Shown: positions 8,412-17,456, counted from the stretch's first letter. The stretch: 46,712 nucleotides of DNA from Pseudomonadota bacterium (GCA_021324885.1 JAJPIF010000025.1:1-46712); one strand, 5' to 3'. Numbers and translations: made by a program. The notes: generated by a model from the letters alone, not told the origin.

Positions 8412-9567
8412 ACGAGCTCAGTCCAATACCGTAGAGCCGGGCGGCGTTGCCATATACGATTTTTTCCTTTACCTCGGCGGGAACTCCGGCAAAATCGCGC
8501 TCGACCACTTCGCGCGAATGCGGCCAGGTGCAGTCGCTGTGCGGAAAATCGGAGGCCCACATATAGTTATCTTCGCCAAAAAATTGGTACGTAGTTGGTC
8601 CAACCGGATCGTCCTGGAAAGTCGCCCACAACTGCCGCCGAACATATTCGCTGGGTTTGAGCGAGAGCGGCGAGCCGTCGGACATGGGACCGAACTTTTC
8701 GAATGCATGATCCAGCCGATAGAGGAAATGCGGCCACCATCCCGTGTCGTTTTCAGCCGATACGATCTTCAGCGTCGGGAAGCGTTCCAGCACGCCGCCC
8801 AGAATAATATCGATGAACGTACACTGAATTTCATGCAGCGCGGTCATGTACGAGCGCGAGAAATTTTTGCTCAGCACCTTCGGCGCGGCGTCCTGAGCCG
8901 GCATTTCCCCCGCCGCAGCACTATCGCGCTGTTTGGGGACCTTGCGGCCCGTTACCAGGTGCAGCGAGATGGGCATGGAGAGTTCCTGCGCAGCGGCCCA
9001 AAACGGATCGTAAATCCGGCTGTGGTACGGTTTGTCGGCGGTCGGCGCGCCGCAAATCATCGCGGATTTGAGCCCCAGCTTCGCGCATCGGCGCAGTTCT
9101 CGCACCCCTTCCTCGATGTCCTCCAGCGCGATGAGCGCGACCGCAGTCAGCCGTTTGGGATTGTATGAACAGAACTCTGCCGCCCAGTCGTTGTAGGTCT
9201 TGAAGCAGGCCTGGAGCAGCTCCACGTCGGGCAGGCTAAACAGGGTCATCCCCAGCGTGGTGTACAGGACCTCTGCTTCGACCCCATCAACGTCCTGGTC
9301 CTTGATGCGCTCGACCGGATCCCATCCGCTGGGCCGGGCGTCGGCGTAGGTTTTGGTTGCGAACTCCTTGAGCACCTCGCCGCTGGCGCCGTGGCTGAAT
9401 GCGCCGCCGACCGCAAAGGGACGCAGGCCGGGAGCAAGCAAAATGGCGCCTCTGTGGTCATTGACGACGCGCGGCGCGCGATCGGCGAACTTGCGGTCGA
9501 TGCGCACGGTCCACAAATCAGGCGGTTCGGTGAAATGCGAATCGGCGGAAATCATTCGTGCAGTCAT
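8410..9567 (-). CDS. Amidohydrolase-2 family metal-dependent hydrolase/decarboxylase
   Basis: A 385-residue TIM-barrel protein of the amidohydrolase-2 (ACMSD-like) family, whose members hydrolyse or non-oxidatively decarboxylate small acids with a divalent metal. Features are the N-terminal SADSHFTEPPDLW (metal-binding site region, where other members have DxHxxE), LHLVTG near the middle with a histidine ligand, SAENDTGWWPHFLYRLDHAF, and WASDFPHSDCTWPHS with the conserved catalytic aspartate. GAGGAG lies ahead of the ATG at 9567. A second, divergent family member lies at 17457. It is divergently transcribed from an LLM oxidoreductase with 258 bases between them, a pairing seen in catabolic loci. 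The substrate is unknown. Confidence 0.85.
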   Translation of the reverse strand: MTARMISADSHFTEPPDLWTVRIDRKFADRAPRVVNDHRGAILLAPGLRPFAVGGAFSHGASGEVLKEFATKTYADARPSGWDPVERIKDQDVDGVEAEVLYTTLGMTLFSLPDVELLQACFKTYNDWAAEFCSYNPKRLTAVALIALEDIEEGVRELRRCAKLGLKSAMICGAPTADKPYHSRIYDPFWAAAQELSMPISLHLVTGRKVPKQRDSAAAGEMPAQDAAPKVLSKNFSRSYMTALHEIQCTFIDIILGGVLERFPTLKIVSAENDTGWWPHFLYRLDHAFEKFGPMSDGSPLSLKPSEYVRRQLWATFQDDPVGPTTYQFFGEDNYMWASDFPHSDCTWPHSREVVERDFAGVPAEVKEKIVYGNAARLYGIGLSS

Positions 9568-9825
9568 CGCGGTTCTCTCCTCAGGCAGGTGGCGCTAAAG
9601 CCGCCCTATGACGCTCATTCATAATTGCGCCCGCAAACTGCCGCAAGGGAAACCGATCAGAGCTCAGACTCCCCCCTTTTCAATGGTCAAGCGCCTTTTC
9701 GCGCGAAGCATGGTTCGCCGTCGAGCAGGGCCTGCGGACCATAGTTTTATTTTCGCTTGCTGTGCGATACACCAGATGGAGTTTGGACGCCGTTGCCATT
9801 TGCACGGACATGGGAGAACAGCCGA

Positions 9826-10944
9826 ATGAAGCTTGGACTATTCCTGATGCCCAGCCATCCGCCGGAACGCGCTTTGCGGGCCGGTCACGAATGGGACCTC
9901 GAAGTGCTGAGGACCGCCGATCGCCTCGGCTATGAAGAAGCGTGGATCGGCGAGCATTTCACCTCGCCCTGGGAACCCAATCCCGCACCCGACCTGCTGA
10001 TCGCGCAAGCCTTGACCCAGACCAGCCGAATCAAGCTCGCCCCCGGCGCTCATCTGCTGCCGTACCATCAGCCGGCCGAATTAGCGGTACGCGTCGCCTA
10101 CATGGACCATCTCGCGAACGGCCGTTATATGCTGGGGATCGGCTCGGGCGGCCTGCCCAGCGACTTTCTCCTGTTCAATATCGACGCGGCGTCAGGGCAG
10201 CAGCGCGAAATGGTCCGCGAAGCCATCGACATTATGCTGAAGGTCTGGAACGGCGAGGGCGAGACGGAGTTCAAGAGCAAATACTGGAAGGGGAAAATCT
10301 CGTCTCCGATGTACGGCGGACTGCTGCGCCATCATATAAAGCCGCTGCAAAAGCCCTATCCGCCCATCGGAATCGCCGGCATCAGCTATAAATCAGACAC
10401 CCTGAAACTGGCCGGCGAGTATGGCTTTCTGCCGCTCAGCCTGGACATGGACGCCGCCGTGCTCACGACTCATTGGGAGGCCGTCGAGGAAGGTGCCGCA
10501 CGCACCCGGCGTCTGCCCAGGCGCTCGGATTGGCGAATCGTACGCGACATTTTCGTCGGCGATACCGACACCCAGGCGCGCGTGGATTGCCTGGAGGGTG
10601 GGATGGGGCGGAACTGGCGCGAATACCTGTTGCCGCTTTACCAGGAGCTGAAGTTCGTCAGCTTCTTCAAGCGCGACAAGGAGCTGCCCGACGAGCAGGT
10701 CACGATTGACTATTTACTGGAAAACAACTGGATCGTCGGTTCGCCGCAAACGGTGGCCGGGAAGCTGGCGGCGCTGTATCGCGAGGTGGGCGGCTTCGGC
10801 TACGTTTTGATGATGGGCGCGGACTGCGCCGATAATCCGCAGCCGTGGCTGAAGTCGATGCGGCTGATGGCCGAGGAGGTGATGCCGCGGGTAGCACGGT
10901 TGATTGGGCATCAACCGGGCGTTCAGGCCCAAGCGTCCAAATAG
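9826..10944 (+). CDS. LLM-class flavin-dependent oxidoreductase
   Basis: A 372-residue luciferase-like monooxygenase. Visible are the MKLGLFLMP first beta strand, the RLGYEEAWIGEHF block, KLAPGAHLLPYHQPAELAVR, the GRYMLGIGSGGLPSDF loop and PYPPIGIAGISYKSDTLKLA, in family order. The protein resembles limonene-monooxygenase-type members, which oxygenate alkenes, ketones or sulfonates with reduced flavin supplied by a partner reductase. The ATG at 9826 is preceded by GGGAGA, and an in-frame ATG at 9757 is not needed. Its stop is followed directly by the electron-transfer operon, whose first start codon is 14 bases away, so read-through transcription is likely. Confidence 0.88.
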   Translation: MKLGLFLMPSHPPERALRAGHEWDLEVLRTADRLGYEEAWIGEHFTSPWEPNPAPDLLIAQALTQTSRIKLAPGAHLLPYHQPAELAVRVAYMDHLANGRYMLGIGSGGLPSDFLLFNIDAASGQQREMVREAIDIMLKVWNGEGETEFKSKYWKGKISSPMYGGLLRHHIKPLQKPYPPIGIAGISYKSDTLKLAGEYGFLPLSLDMDAAVLTTHWEAVEEGAARTRRLPRRSDWRIVRDIFVGDTDTQARVDCLEGGMGRNWREYLLPLYQELKFVSFFKRDKELPDEQVTIDYLLENNWIVGSPQTVAGKLAALYREVGGFGYVLMMGADCADNPQPWLKSMRLMAEEVMPRVARLIGHQPGVQAQASK

Positions 10945-10958
10945 GAGCGAGGCCCGTT

Positions 10959-12506
10959 TTGGCAGAGCATACCAACCAGGTGGCAATAGATCCGGCGGAG
11001 ATTTGGCGGACGCTGCGGCAGTTTGACGCGTTCAGCACGTTCACCGATCAGCAACGGGAATCGCTTGAACATGCTATCGCGCATGAATTCGGGATGACCG
11101 TGCGCCGTTACGCGCAGGGCGATTATATCTGCCATAAGGGCGAGTTCGAACTTGATTTGTGCATCGTGCTTTCCGGGCGCGCCGAAGTGCATGATCGAGA
11201 CGACCGCGGCGTCGAAGTGCACACGGTTTACGAAGCAGGCAGCATTTTCGGCGAGTTGGGCGCGATGGGCGGACGGCCGCGATCCTTCGACGTCATCGCA
11301 GCGCAGCAGACGCTGGTGTTCCACATCCCGCGGCATGCGCTCAAGCATCTGGAAATCAACGAAAAACTCCGCGGGATTCTGGCTGAGCGCTACCGCGAGC
11401 GCGCCGTTCGCGCAATGAGCGCCAGGGTCGAGTTGTTCGCCCCTGTCCCCGAATCATTCATCGACGAACTGATCCCCCATTGCCAGATCGCGCGCTATGA
11501 CCTGCGCGGCGTGCCGATCCTGGAGCAAGGTCAGGCGGTCGACGGCTTTTACATCATCCTTGACGGATTCGTCCAAATCGTGCGCCATCGCGCGGACGGC
11601 CAGCGGCGCGTGCTCGCCTACCTGCGCGAGGGCGAGTACTTCGGCGAGATGGCGCTGCTGGGGACGGGGAACGCGTGGGCCAGCGTGTTTACCGCGGGCA
11701 AATGCGAGCTGATCAAAATCGACGCCGGGGAATTCGCCGAATTATGCCGACGCTATCCCGCCGTCGAGCGCGCGATGCGCGAGGCCATCGTGCAGCGCCA
11801 GCACCAGGAAGACACCATCACGGATGAACTTTCCGACCTGCTGGAGAAAAGCGGCCAGTTGGGCGTAATCCAGTCCGACGCGCTGCTCGTGATGGATCTC
11901 GATCGATGCATCAAGTGCGACAACTGCGTGCGCGCCTGCGAATCGCTGCACGGCCGCAGCCGGCTGATTCGCAACGGCGTGCAGATCGGCAAATATCTCG
12001 TGCCCAGCGCCTGCCGCCATTGCGACGATCCCAAGTGCATGAGCGCGTGTCCCACCGGCGCGGTGGCGCGGCGGCCTGAAGGAGAAATCTACTTCAAGTA
12101 CGACGTGTGCATCGGATGCGGCAACTGCGCGATCGCGTGTCCGTTCGACAACATCACGATGATCGACACGCCGTCATTCGATCTGGCGCAGGCGCGCAAG
12201 GCCGAAATCGTGGGCGGACGCGATTTCTTTCGCCCCTATCCGCAAACCCATCATGACGCCGGCGCCGGTTTGTTGGCGCGGCTGTTCGGATGGCATCAGG
12301 AGGCGCACGCGACGCCGCAGACTCATGAGCACGTCGCGCCCAGCTATCCAATCAAGTGCGACCTTTGCGACGGGCTGCCGTTCATGGGATGCGTGCATAG
12401 CTGCCCCACCGGCGCCGCGATCAGGATCGAAGCCGCCGAACTGTTCGAGGAGATTGGCGCGGTCAGCGCCCGGTCGCATATCCGCAAGGCCAATGAGGGA
12501 AAATAA
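10959..12506 (+). CDS. Double cyclic-nucleotide-binding domain fused to four-cluster ferredoxin
   Basis: A 515-residue cytoplasmic protein if translation begins at the TTG at 10959, behind AGGAGCGAGG. An in-frame ATG at 10845 lies deep inside the previous gene. Residues 25-133 are a first cNMP-binding domain (FGELGAMGGRPRSFDV, with the phosphate-contacting arginine). Residues 160-280 are a second (YFGEMALLGTGNAWASV), which lacks that arginine. Residues 310-500 are a DmsB/HybA-type ferredoxin with 16 cluster cysteines: 317/320/323/327, 352/355/360/364, 384/387/390/394 and 467/470/478/482. Such subunits pass electrons between redox partners. The nucleotide domains suggest gating by cAMP, c-di-GMP or another ligand. 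There is no DNA-binding domain, so it is not a CRP regulator. It heads a three-gene operon with cytochromes. Confidence 0.9.
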   Translation: MAEHTNQVAIDPAEIWRTLRQFDAFSTFTDQQRESLEHAIAHEFGMTVRRYAQGDYICHKGEFELDLCIVLSGRAEVHDRDDRGVEVHTVYEAGSIFGELGAMGGRPRSFDVIAAQQTLVFHIPRHALKHLEINEKLRGILAERYRERAVRAMSARVELFAPVPESFIDELIPHCQIARYDLRGVPILEQGQAVDGFYIILDGFVQIVRHRADGQRRVLAYLREGEYFGEMALLGTGNAWASVFTAGKCELIKIDAGEFAELCRRYPAVERAMREAIVQRQHQEDTITDELSDLLEKSGQLGVIQSDALLVMDLDRCIKCDNCVRACESLHGRSRLIRNGVQIGKYLVPSACRHCDDPKCMSACPTGAVARRPEGEIYFKYDVCIGCGNCAIACPFDNITMIDTPSFDLAQARKAEIVGGRDFFRPYPQTHHDAGAGLLARLFGWHQEAHATPQTHEHVAPSYPIKCDLCDGLPFMGCVHSCPTGAAIRIEAAELFEEIGAVSARSHIRKANEGK

Positions 12507-12545
12507 CGGCGCGACAAGCTCGCGCGCATTGAGAGGGATTTTGCG

Positions 12546-13457
12546 ATGCGGTGTGACGGCGTAGTCAGCATCCGGGTGCCCGCTTCGCACCAGGCACGGC
12601 ATTTCGGGCGCCTGACGTTTTGGGCGCTGGGCGCCACGCTGGCGGCCGCCGTCGTCCATGCGGCGATGCCCGGGCTCGGCGCCCGCCTTGGCTCCTACCG
12701 CAGCGGGATTGTGACCGCGGCCCTGTTCGCGCTCGCGTCCATCTACACGATCCGCAAGCGCTGGATGTGGCTGACGGTGCGCGTTATGCGTATCGCCGCA
12801 CGGATGCCGCATACGATTGCGCATCGGATGCTTATAGCCGACCGGCTGGAGTCCTGGCGCCTGTATCACGTGATCATCGGCGCTGCGGTACTGGCACCAT
12901 TTTGGTGGCATCTGGATCAGGGCGCCGGCGCCAGCCGTCTGGAGGCGGCGCTGGCGGCGGTTGCAATCCTGCTGATGCTGAGCGGATTGGCCGGCGCCAT
13001 CATCCAGGATTTTTTGCCGCGCGCGATGAGGGTCCGCCCCGAGCAGGAGGTTCGCCCCGAAGATGTGGAAGCGGCTATCCACGACGTTTACGTGCAGGCT
13101 GAAGAGGCGATCCTCGGCCACTCTGAAGCTCTGGTCCATGCATACCTCAAACACGTCAGGCCGGTGATGCTCGGCGCCAGGCCGGCGCGCGCGATGCTTT
13201 TGGCCACCATCAGCGGCGCGGACCCGGCGGCGCCGGTCGTGGCGCGGTTGCGCGCGCACAAGGATGAAGCGCCGAATGAGGCGGAAACGTGGGAACGATT
13301 GGTGTTGCTGGCGCAACGCAAAGTGCGCCTCGACCATAACCGTTTCAATCTGGCGCTGGGCGCCGGCTGGATGCGACTGCACATTGCGCTGGCGATTGTG
13401 CTTGCGGTCCTGACCGCGTTTCATGTCGCCGGCGCGCTGTATTTTGCCGGGTTATGA
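12546..13457 (+). CDS. Predicted dihaem cytochrome b-type membrane subunit
   Basis: A 303-residue protein with five predicted transmembrane helices, near 22-40, 52-70, 105-125, 133-153 and 277-302. Two helices each hold a pair of histidines 14 residues apart: H108 and H122 in the third, H279 and H293 in the fifth. Two H-x13-H pairs are the classic way that bc1-type and ferric-reductase-type cytochromes bind two stacked b haems. A soluble loop of about 120 residues (155-275) joins them. I do not recognise the family by name. It lies 39 bases after the ferredoxin gene, and its stop overlaps the next start as ATGA. The sequence suggests the membrane-spanning electron carrier of the complex. Confidence 0.75.
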   Translation: MRCDGVVSIRVPASHQARHFGRLTFWALGATLAAAVVHAAMPGLGARLGSYRSGIVTAALFALASIYTIRKRWMWLTVRVMRIAARMPHTIAHRMLIADRLESWRLYHVIIGAAVLAPFWWHLDQGAGASRLEAALAAVAILLMLSGLAGAIIQDFLPRAMRVRPEQEVRPEDVEAAIHDVYVQAEEAILGHSEALVHAYLKHVRPVMLGARPARAMLLATISGADPAAPVVARLRAHKDEAPNEAETWERLVLLAQRKVRLDHNRFNLALGAGWMRLHIALAIVLAVLTAFHVAGALYFAGL

Positions 13458-15643
13458 GCGGACGCTGGCGTTGGCTTCTGGCAGGATGGGCCGGGCTTGC
13501 CGCACTGGCCTTCCTGGTGGTTCCGCGCGCCAGCTATCAGCCCGGCAAGCTGCTCGCCGCGCATTCTCATTTCGTTACGAAGTGCGCCGGATGCCATCGC
13601 CCGTGGCATCCGGTGGACAACGCGGCATGCATCACCTGCCACGGCGACTTTGGCGGCAATCCGCACGCCGGTTACGACGTCTTCGACGATAAAGAAGGCC
13701 TGATCGCGGGCCGGCACCTGGTCACGTTCAAGGATGATCTGAGCTGCCTCAGTTGCCACCGCGAACATCGGGGCCGCGACGCCGATCCCCGCGTGCAGGC
13801 GGCTTTTGCCTGCACCTGGTGCCATGAGCATCCCGCAATCCGCGCGGTCCAAAAACATCGCGGGGCCACGCTGGCGCGCCATGAAAGCGCCAATCAGATG
13901 TTCAAGCGGCCCTTCAACCACTATCAGCATCGGCTGCTGATCACGATGCAGTCGAGCAATTTTCCCACGGGCTTCGACTGCGTCACCTGCCATCAGGTGA
14001 CGGCTGTCGCACCTGGCAAGCCCGACCGGATGACTATCGCGTGGCGTCCGTGCGCCCTCTGCCATGTCAGCCCGCAGGAGCCGGCGTTGGCGTTACCGGC
14101 GGCTTTGGGTAAATCGCCGGCCGCGCTGCCCTATTCGGCAGTGGTGCGCACGCTGCACATCAACGCTGTGTTCAACCATTCCGGCGACCATTTGCAAGCT
14201 CGGTGCACGCAATGCCACCTCAAAGTAGCGGACAGCTCCGCACCTGCGGACGCCAACTCGCTGCTGATAACGCAATGCTTCACCTGTCATGCCCATCAGC
14301 AGGCGCCGTCCGGCCCATTGCGGCGGGTGGATAGCCGCGGAGCCCACGGCAAAACCCTTGCCGGTCTGGCAGACGTTGCGTTTGCCGGCGAGGCTCAGGT
14401 GCGGGTGGTGGCTTGCGGGCAATGCCATCTGTTTCATTTCCACGGCGCACTGCCGATTGCGGACTTCAGCAAACCGGCGCTCAGGCAGCCGCCGGGCGCG
14501 GTGGGCGGTTTTCCCCCGTGGGGAATCGGCGCGATTGCGGCCGTGATGATCGGAATATGCGGCATTGCCTGGATCGTCTTTCTGCCCGCCGCGCCGGACC
14601 GTCATAGCGCCGTGATGGACACGGCGCCCCAGCGGATCATCGAGACGCCGGTGCTGGACGACATGTACCAGACCAGCATCAAGGGCTTGTACATCATCGG
14701 GGAATTGGGCGGAACGGCGTCGATCAATCTGGCGATGCGCTCCGGGCGCCAGGTAATCGAGGCGATCGCCGAAAACCTGCGGTATCGCCCGGCCGTTCAG
14801 CAGCCGGGGATCTATGATGTTGCGATCGTCGGATGTGGTCCGGCAGGGCTCGGCGCGACCGCCACCGCCAAGGCGCGCGGGCTCAATTACGTTACGCTGG
14901 AACGGATGACGCCGGCGAGCACGCTGCGCACCTATCCGCGCGCGAAATTCGTGCAGGCCACGCCGATCGATATTCTGGAATATGGTTCATTTTTTCTGGA
15001 GGGCGACACCTCGCGCGAGGACCTGATTCGCGAGTGGGAGAAAATCATTTCGCAGGCCCGCCTGGTGATCCAGGATCGCGAAGAAGTGGTCGCGATCGAG
15101 CCGCGCGACGGATACTTCAACGTCAGGACGCTGCGGGAGCACGTGTTCCAGGCGCGATGCGTGGTGCTGGCGATCGGGTTGCGGGGCCATCCGCGCCGCC
15201 TCAATGTTCCAGGCGAAGCGCCGGGACGCGTCCATTACCAGCTCATCGAACCCGACGACTTCCGCAACCAGCGTATCCTGGTGGTGGGCGGCGGCAATGC
15301 CGGCGCCGAAGTCACGCAGGCGCTGGCCGCCCCCCACTTGGGCAACAAAGTCGCCTACTCGATCCGCGACGCCGTGCTCACCAGGGTCACGCACGAGAAC
15401 GGCGAAAAAATCATCGCGTTGCAGCGCTCCGGCGCGATCACCTTTTATCCGGCCACCGAAATCAAAGAACTTCGCGCTAAATCGGTGATCCTCAAGCCGG
15501 TCAAAGGACGGGCAGCGCCCAACGGACAAGCGGTCCGGGAAGTCGAATTGGACAACGACATCGTATTCGCGATGCTCGGCGCCGAACTGCCGACTCGATT
15601 TCTGGAATCGATCGGCATCCGGATGGAGGTCAAGCACCGCTGA
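13454..15643 (+). CDS. Nonahaem cytochrome c fused to thioredoxin-reductase-like flavoprotein
   Basis: A 729-residue fusion. Residues 7-24 form a signal-anchor helix. Nine CxxCH haem-c motifs start at 44, 59, 98, 120, 176, 200, 251, 275 and 321. A second membrane helix follows at 356-377, then a flavoprotein domain with an FAD loop VGCGPAGLGA (459-468) and an NAD(P) loop VGGGNAGAEV (611-620). The usual thioredoxin-reductase CxxC active site is missing. Ahead of the FAD loop, residues 407-438 (TSIKGLYIIGELGG and on) look like the segment that usually closes such flavoproteins. Topology would put haems in the periplasm and FAD in the cytoplasm. Related flavoproteins I know carry a ferredoxin instead of haems at the N-terminus. 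Overlap with the previous gene is ATGA. Confidence 0.9.
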   Translation: MSGRWRWLLAGWAGLAALAFLVVPRASYQPGKLLAAHSHFVTKCAGCHRPWHPVDNAACITCHGDFGGNPHAGYDVFDDKEGLIAGRHLVTFKDDLSCLSCHREHRGRDADPRVQAAFACTWCHEHPAIRAVQKHRGATLARHESANQMFKRPFNHYQHRLLITMQSSNFPTGFDCVTCHQVTAVAPGKPDRMTIAWRPCALCHVSPQEPALALPAALGKSPAALPYSAVVRTLHINAVFNHSGDHLQARCTQCHLKVADSSAPADANSLLITQCFTCHAHQQAPSGPLRRVDSRGAHGKTLAGLADVAFAGEAQVRVVACGQCHLFHFHGALPIADFSKPALRQPPGAVGGFPPWGIGAIAAVMIGICGIAWIVFLPAAPDRHSAVMDTAPQRIIETPVLDDMYQTSIKGLYIIGELGGTASINLAMRSGRQVIEAIAENLRYRPAVQQPGIYDVAIVGCGPAGLGATATAKARGLNYVTLERMTPASTLRTYPRAKFVQATPIDILEYGSFFLEGDTSREDLIREWEKIISQARLVIQDREEVVAIEPRDGYFNVRTLREHVFQARCVVLAIGLRGHPRRLNVPGEAPGRVHYQLIEPDDFRNQRILVVGGGNAGAEVTQALAAPHLGNKVAYSIRDAVLTRVTHENGEKIIALQRSGAITFYPATEIKELRAKSVILKPVKGRAAPNGQAVREVELDNDIVFAMLGAELPTRFLESIGIRMEVKHR

Positions 15644-15663
15644 GAGAAATCGTTGCCGGTTTG

Positions 15664-15683
15664 GGCTTGCAGCCAGGCAAGCC
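15664..15683 (+). terminator. Hairpin after the cytochrome-flavoprotein operon
   Basis: GGCTTGC and GCAAGCC form a perfect 7-bp stem with a six-base loop, 21 bases behind the stop. There is no T-run, so it may be a weak or factor-dependent terminator. Confidence 0.4.
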
Positions 15684-15802
15684 AGCGTCGTGCCTTCGAG
15701 CGCATCAGGCACCTTTACCTCGACCTCTTCGATAATGGGGAGGGCAAGGGTAAAGGCCTCGGGGTTGCGCTCGAATGCTCACCTGATGAGAGCTGTTTCT
15801 TC

Positions 15803-17308
15803 CTACAGCCTGACAAAGACCGACTTCATCTGCGTATACATCTCGATTGCGTGATTGCTGAACTCGCGGCCCTGTCCTGACTGCTTGTAGCCGCCAAACG
15901 GCATCGCGAAGTCCAGTACCATGTAACAGTTAATCCAGACCGTTCCCGCCTTGAGGCGGCGCGCTACCCTATGGGCGCGGCTGATATCGCGCGTCCAGAT
16001 GCCGGCGGCCAGACCATAGGTAGTGTCGTTGCCCTGCAACACCGCGTCGTTTTCATCCTTGAAAGGGATTACCGCGGCGACCGGGCCGAAGATCTCCTCG
16101 CGCGCAATCTTCATGTCGTTGCGCACAGCGGTGAACACCGTGGGCTGAACGAAGTAACCTTTGGGCTGCGGGCCCGCAGCGCCGCCGGCGACCGCCTTGG
16201 CGCCCTCGCTTTTGCCCGCTTCGATGTAGCCAAGCACGCGCTCATGCTGCACTTTCGACACCACCGGTCCCATCGTAACGCCCGGCTCGAATTGGCTTCC
16301 CAGCTTGTGCGCTTTCGCCCGCTGCACCATCCCTTCGACGAACTTGTCGTGGATGCTTTCCTGCACAAAGATGCGCGAGCCCGCAATACACGCCTGACCG
16401 GTATTACCGAAGATTCCGATCGCTGCATAATTCAGCGCCGGTTCCAAATCGGCGTCGGCGAATATGACATGCGGAGATTTGCCACCCAGTTCCAGGGAAA
16501 CGTGCTTGAGCGTCGCGACCGAAGCTTCGAGAATCTTTTTGCCGGTCGTGGTGGAACCAGTAAACGCGATCTTGTCCACGTCGGGATGATTGCTGAGCGC
16601 GGCGCCGGCCACCGGTCCGAATCCCGGCACGATGTTGACCACGCCTTCAGGAACACCGGCTTCCATCAGCAGCTCGCCCAGGCGCAGGACCACCAGGCAG
16701 GCCTGCTCGGCCGGTTTCAGCACCACGGTGTTGCCGGTCGAGAGCGCATGCGAAAGCTTGTTGGAGGCGGACATCAGCGGTCCGTTCCAGGGAATGATCT
16801 GGCCGCAAACGCCAATCGGCTCGCGCAGCGTGTAGTTGAACATGTCGGGGGCGGAGGGATTGGTCTCGCCGTAGATTTTGGTTGGCCATCCGGCAAAATA
16901 CGTGAACAGCTCGCTGGCCGACGCTACCTGCGCCTGCGCGCCGATCAATGGAGCGCCATTGTCGAGCGCGGACAGTTCGGCGAGCTGTTCCCCGTTTTTT
17001 TCGATCAGTTCGGCGACCTTCAAAAGCAATTTGGTCCGCTGATGGGGCGCCATCCGGCTCCATGGACCTTCCTCGAAGGCCTTGCGCGCTGCCTTGACCG
17101 CTTCGTCGATATCTTCGGGACCGGCTAGCGCCACTTCGGCCAGCACCTCTTCGTTGGCGGGATTGAGGCTTTCGAAAGTCTTGCCTGATTTCGCCGCCAC
17201 CCATTTGCCGTTGATCAGCAGCTTTTTCGGGCTGCCCCTGAGAAATTCCAGAGTGCCCGGGTTTTTCGCGCCCTTCGCTGCAACTTCCAATCGTGGTGCC
17301 GCTGCCAT
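15803..17308 (-). CDS. Aldehyde dehydrogenase (NAD(P)-dependent)
   Basis: A 501-residue member of the ALDH superfamily that oxidises an aldehyde to the acid. All key residues are present: N174 in the PWN motif, the FTGST cofactor loop at 249-253, general base E273 in LELGGKSP, and the nucleophile C307 in GQACIAGSR. The C-terminal YKQSGQGREFSNHAIEMYTQ segment is usual for the retinal/betaine-aldehyde-type branch. The ATG at 17308 follows GGAGA at a good distance. It is the last gene of a minus-strand set with an amidohydrolase and an SDR upstream, though a hairpin separates it from them. Substrate unknown; it probably serves a catabolic pathway. Confidence 0.95.
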   Translation of the reverse strand: MAAAPRLEVAAKGAKNPGTLEFLRGSPKKLLINGKWVAAKSGKTFESLNPANEEVLAEVALAGPEDIDEAVKAARKAFEEGPWSRMAPHQRTKLLLKVAELIEKNGEQLAELSALDNGAPLIGAQAQVASASELFTYFAGWPTKIYGETNPSAPDMFNYTLREPIGVCGQIIPWNGPLMSASNKLSHALSTGNTVVLKPAEQACLVVLRLGELLMEAGVPEGVVNIVPGFGPVAGAALSNHPDVDKIAFTGSTTTGKKILEASVATLKHVSLELGGKSPHVIFADADLEPALNYAAIGIFGNTGQACIAGSRIFVQESIHDKFVEGMVQRAKAHKLGSQFEPGVTMGPVVSKVQHERVLGYIEAGKSEGAKAVAGGAAGPQPKGYFVQPTVFTAVRNDMKIAREEIFGPVAAVIPFKDENDAVLQGNDTTYGLAAGIWTRDISRAHRVARRLKAGTVWINCYMVLDFAMPFGGYKQSGQGREFSNHAIEMYTQMKSVFVRL

Positions 17309-17352
17309 GATTTTTCTCCGATTTGCCTATTGACGTCTTCCTGCCAAAAAAC

Positions 17353-17409
17353 GAGAGGAAGAAAAAAAGAGCGGGCCATCCAGTCTCTACTCTTTTTCAG
17401 TTCCCTCTC
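17353..17409. terminator. A/T-rich imperfect hairpin between amidohydrolase and aldehyde dehydrogenase
   Basis: The arm at 17353-17371 (GAGAGG then an A-run ending AAGAG) pairs with 17390-17409 (CTCTTTTTCAGTT then CCTCTC), with small bulges and an 18-base loop. It follows the amidohydrolase stop on the minus strand and may terminate or attenuate transcription before the dehydrogenase gene. Confidence 0.4.
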
Positions 17410-17456
17410 ACTACTCAATCCTGTCCCCTAACTTCCATATCGTCTTGACCAACTGA

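Noticed and set aside
10845-10958. N-terminal extension of the nucleotide-binding ferredoxin
   Set aside because: It lies inside the preceding LLM gene, reads as shadow sequence and lacks a ribosome-binding site. TTG 10959 has one.
12174-13424. 416-codon open frame on the minus strand
   Set aside because: It is antisense to the ferredoxin and cytochrome b-like genes and has no recognisable domain.
15653-15880. 75-codon open frame between convergent genes
   Set aside because: It runs into the antisense strand of the aldehyde dehydrogenase and has no ribosome-binding site.
15971-17128. 385-codon open frame on the plus strand
   Set aside because: It is antisense to a complete aldehyde dehydrogenase.
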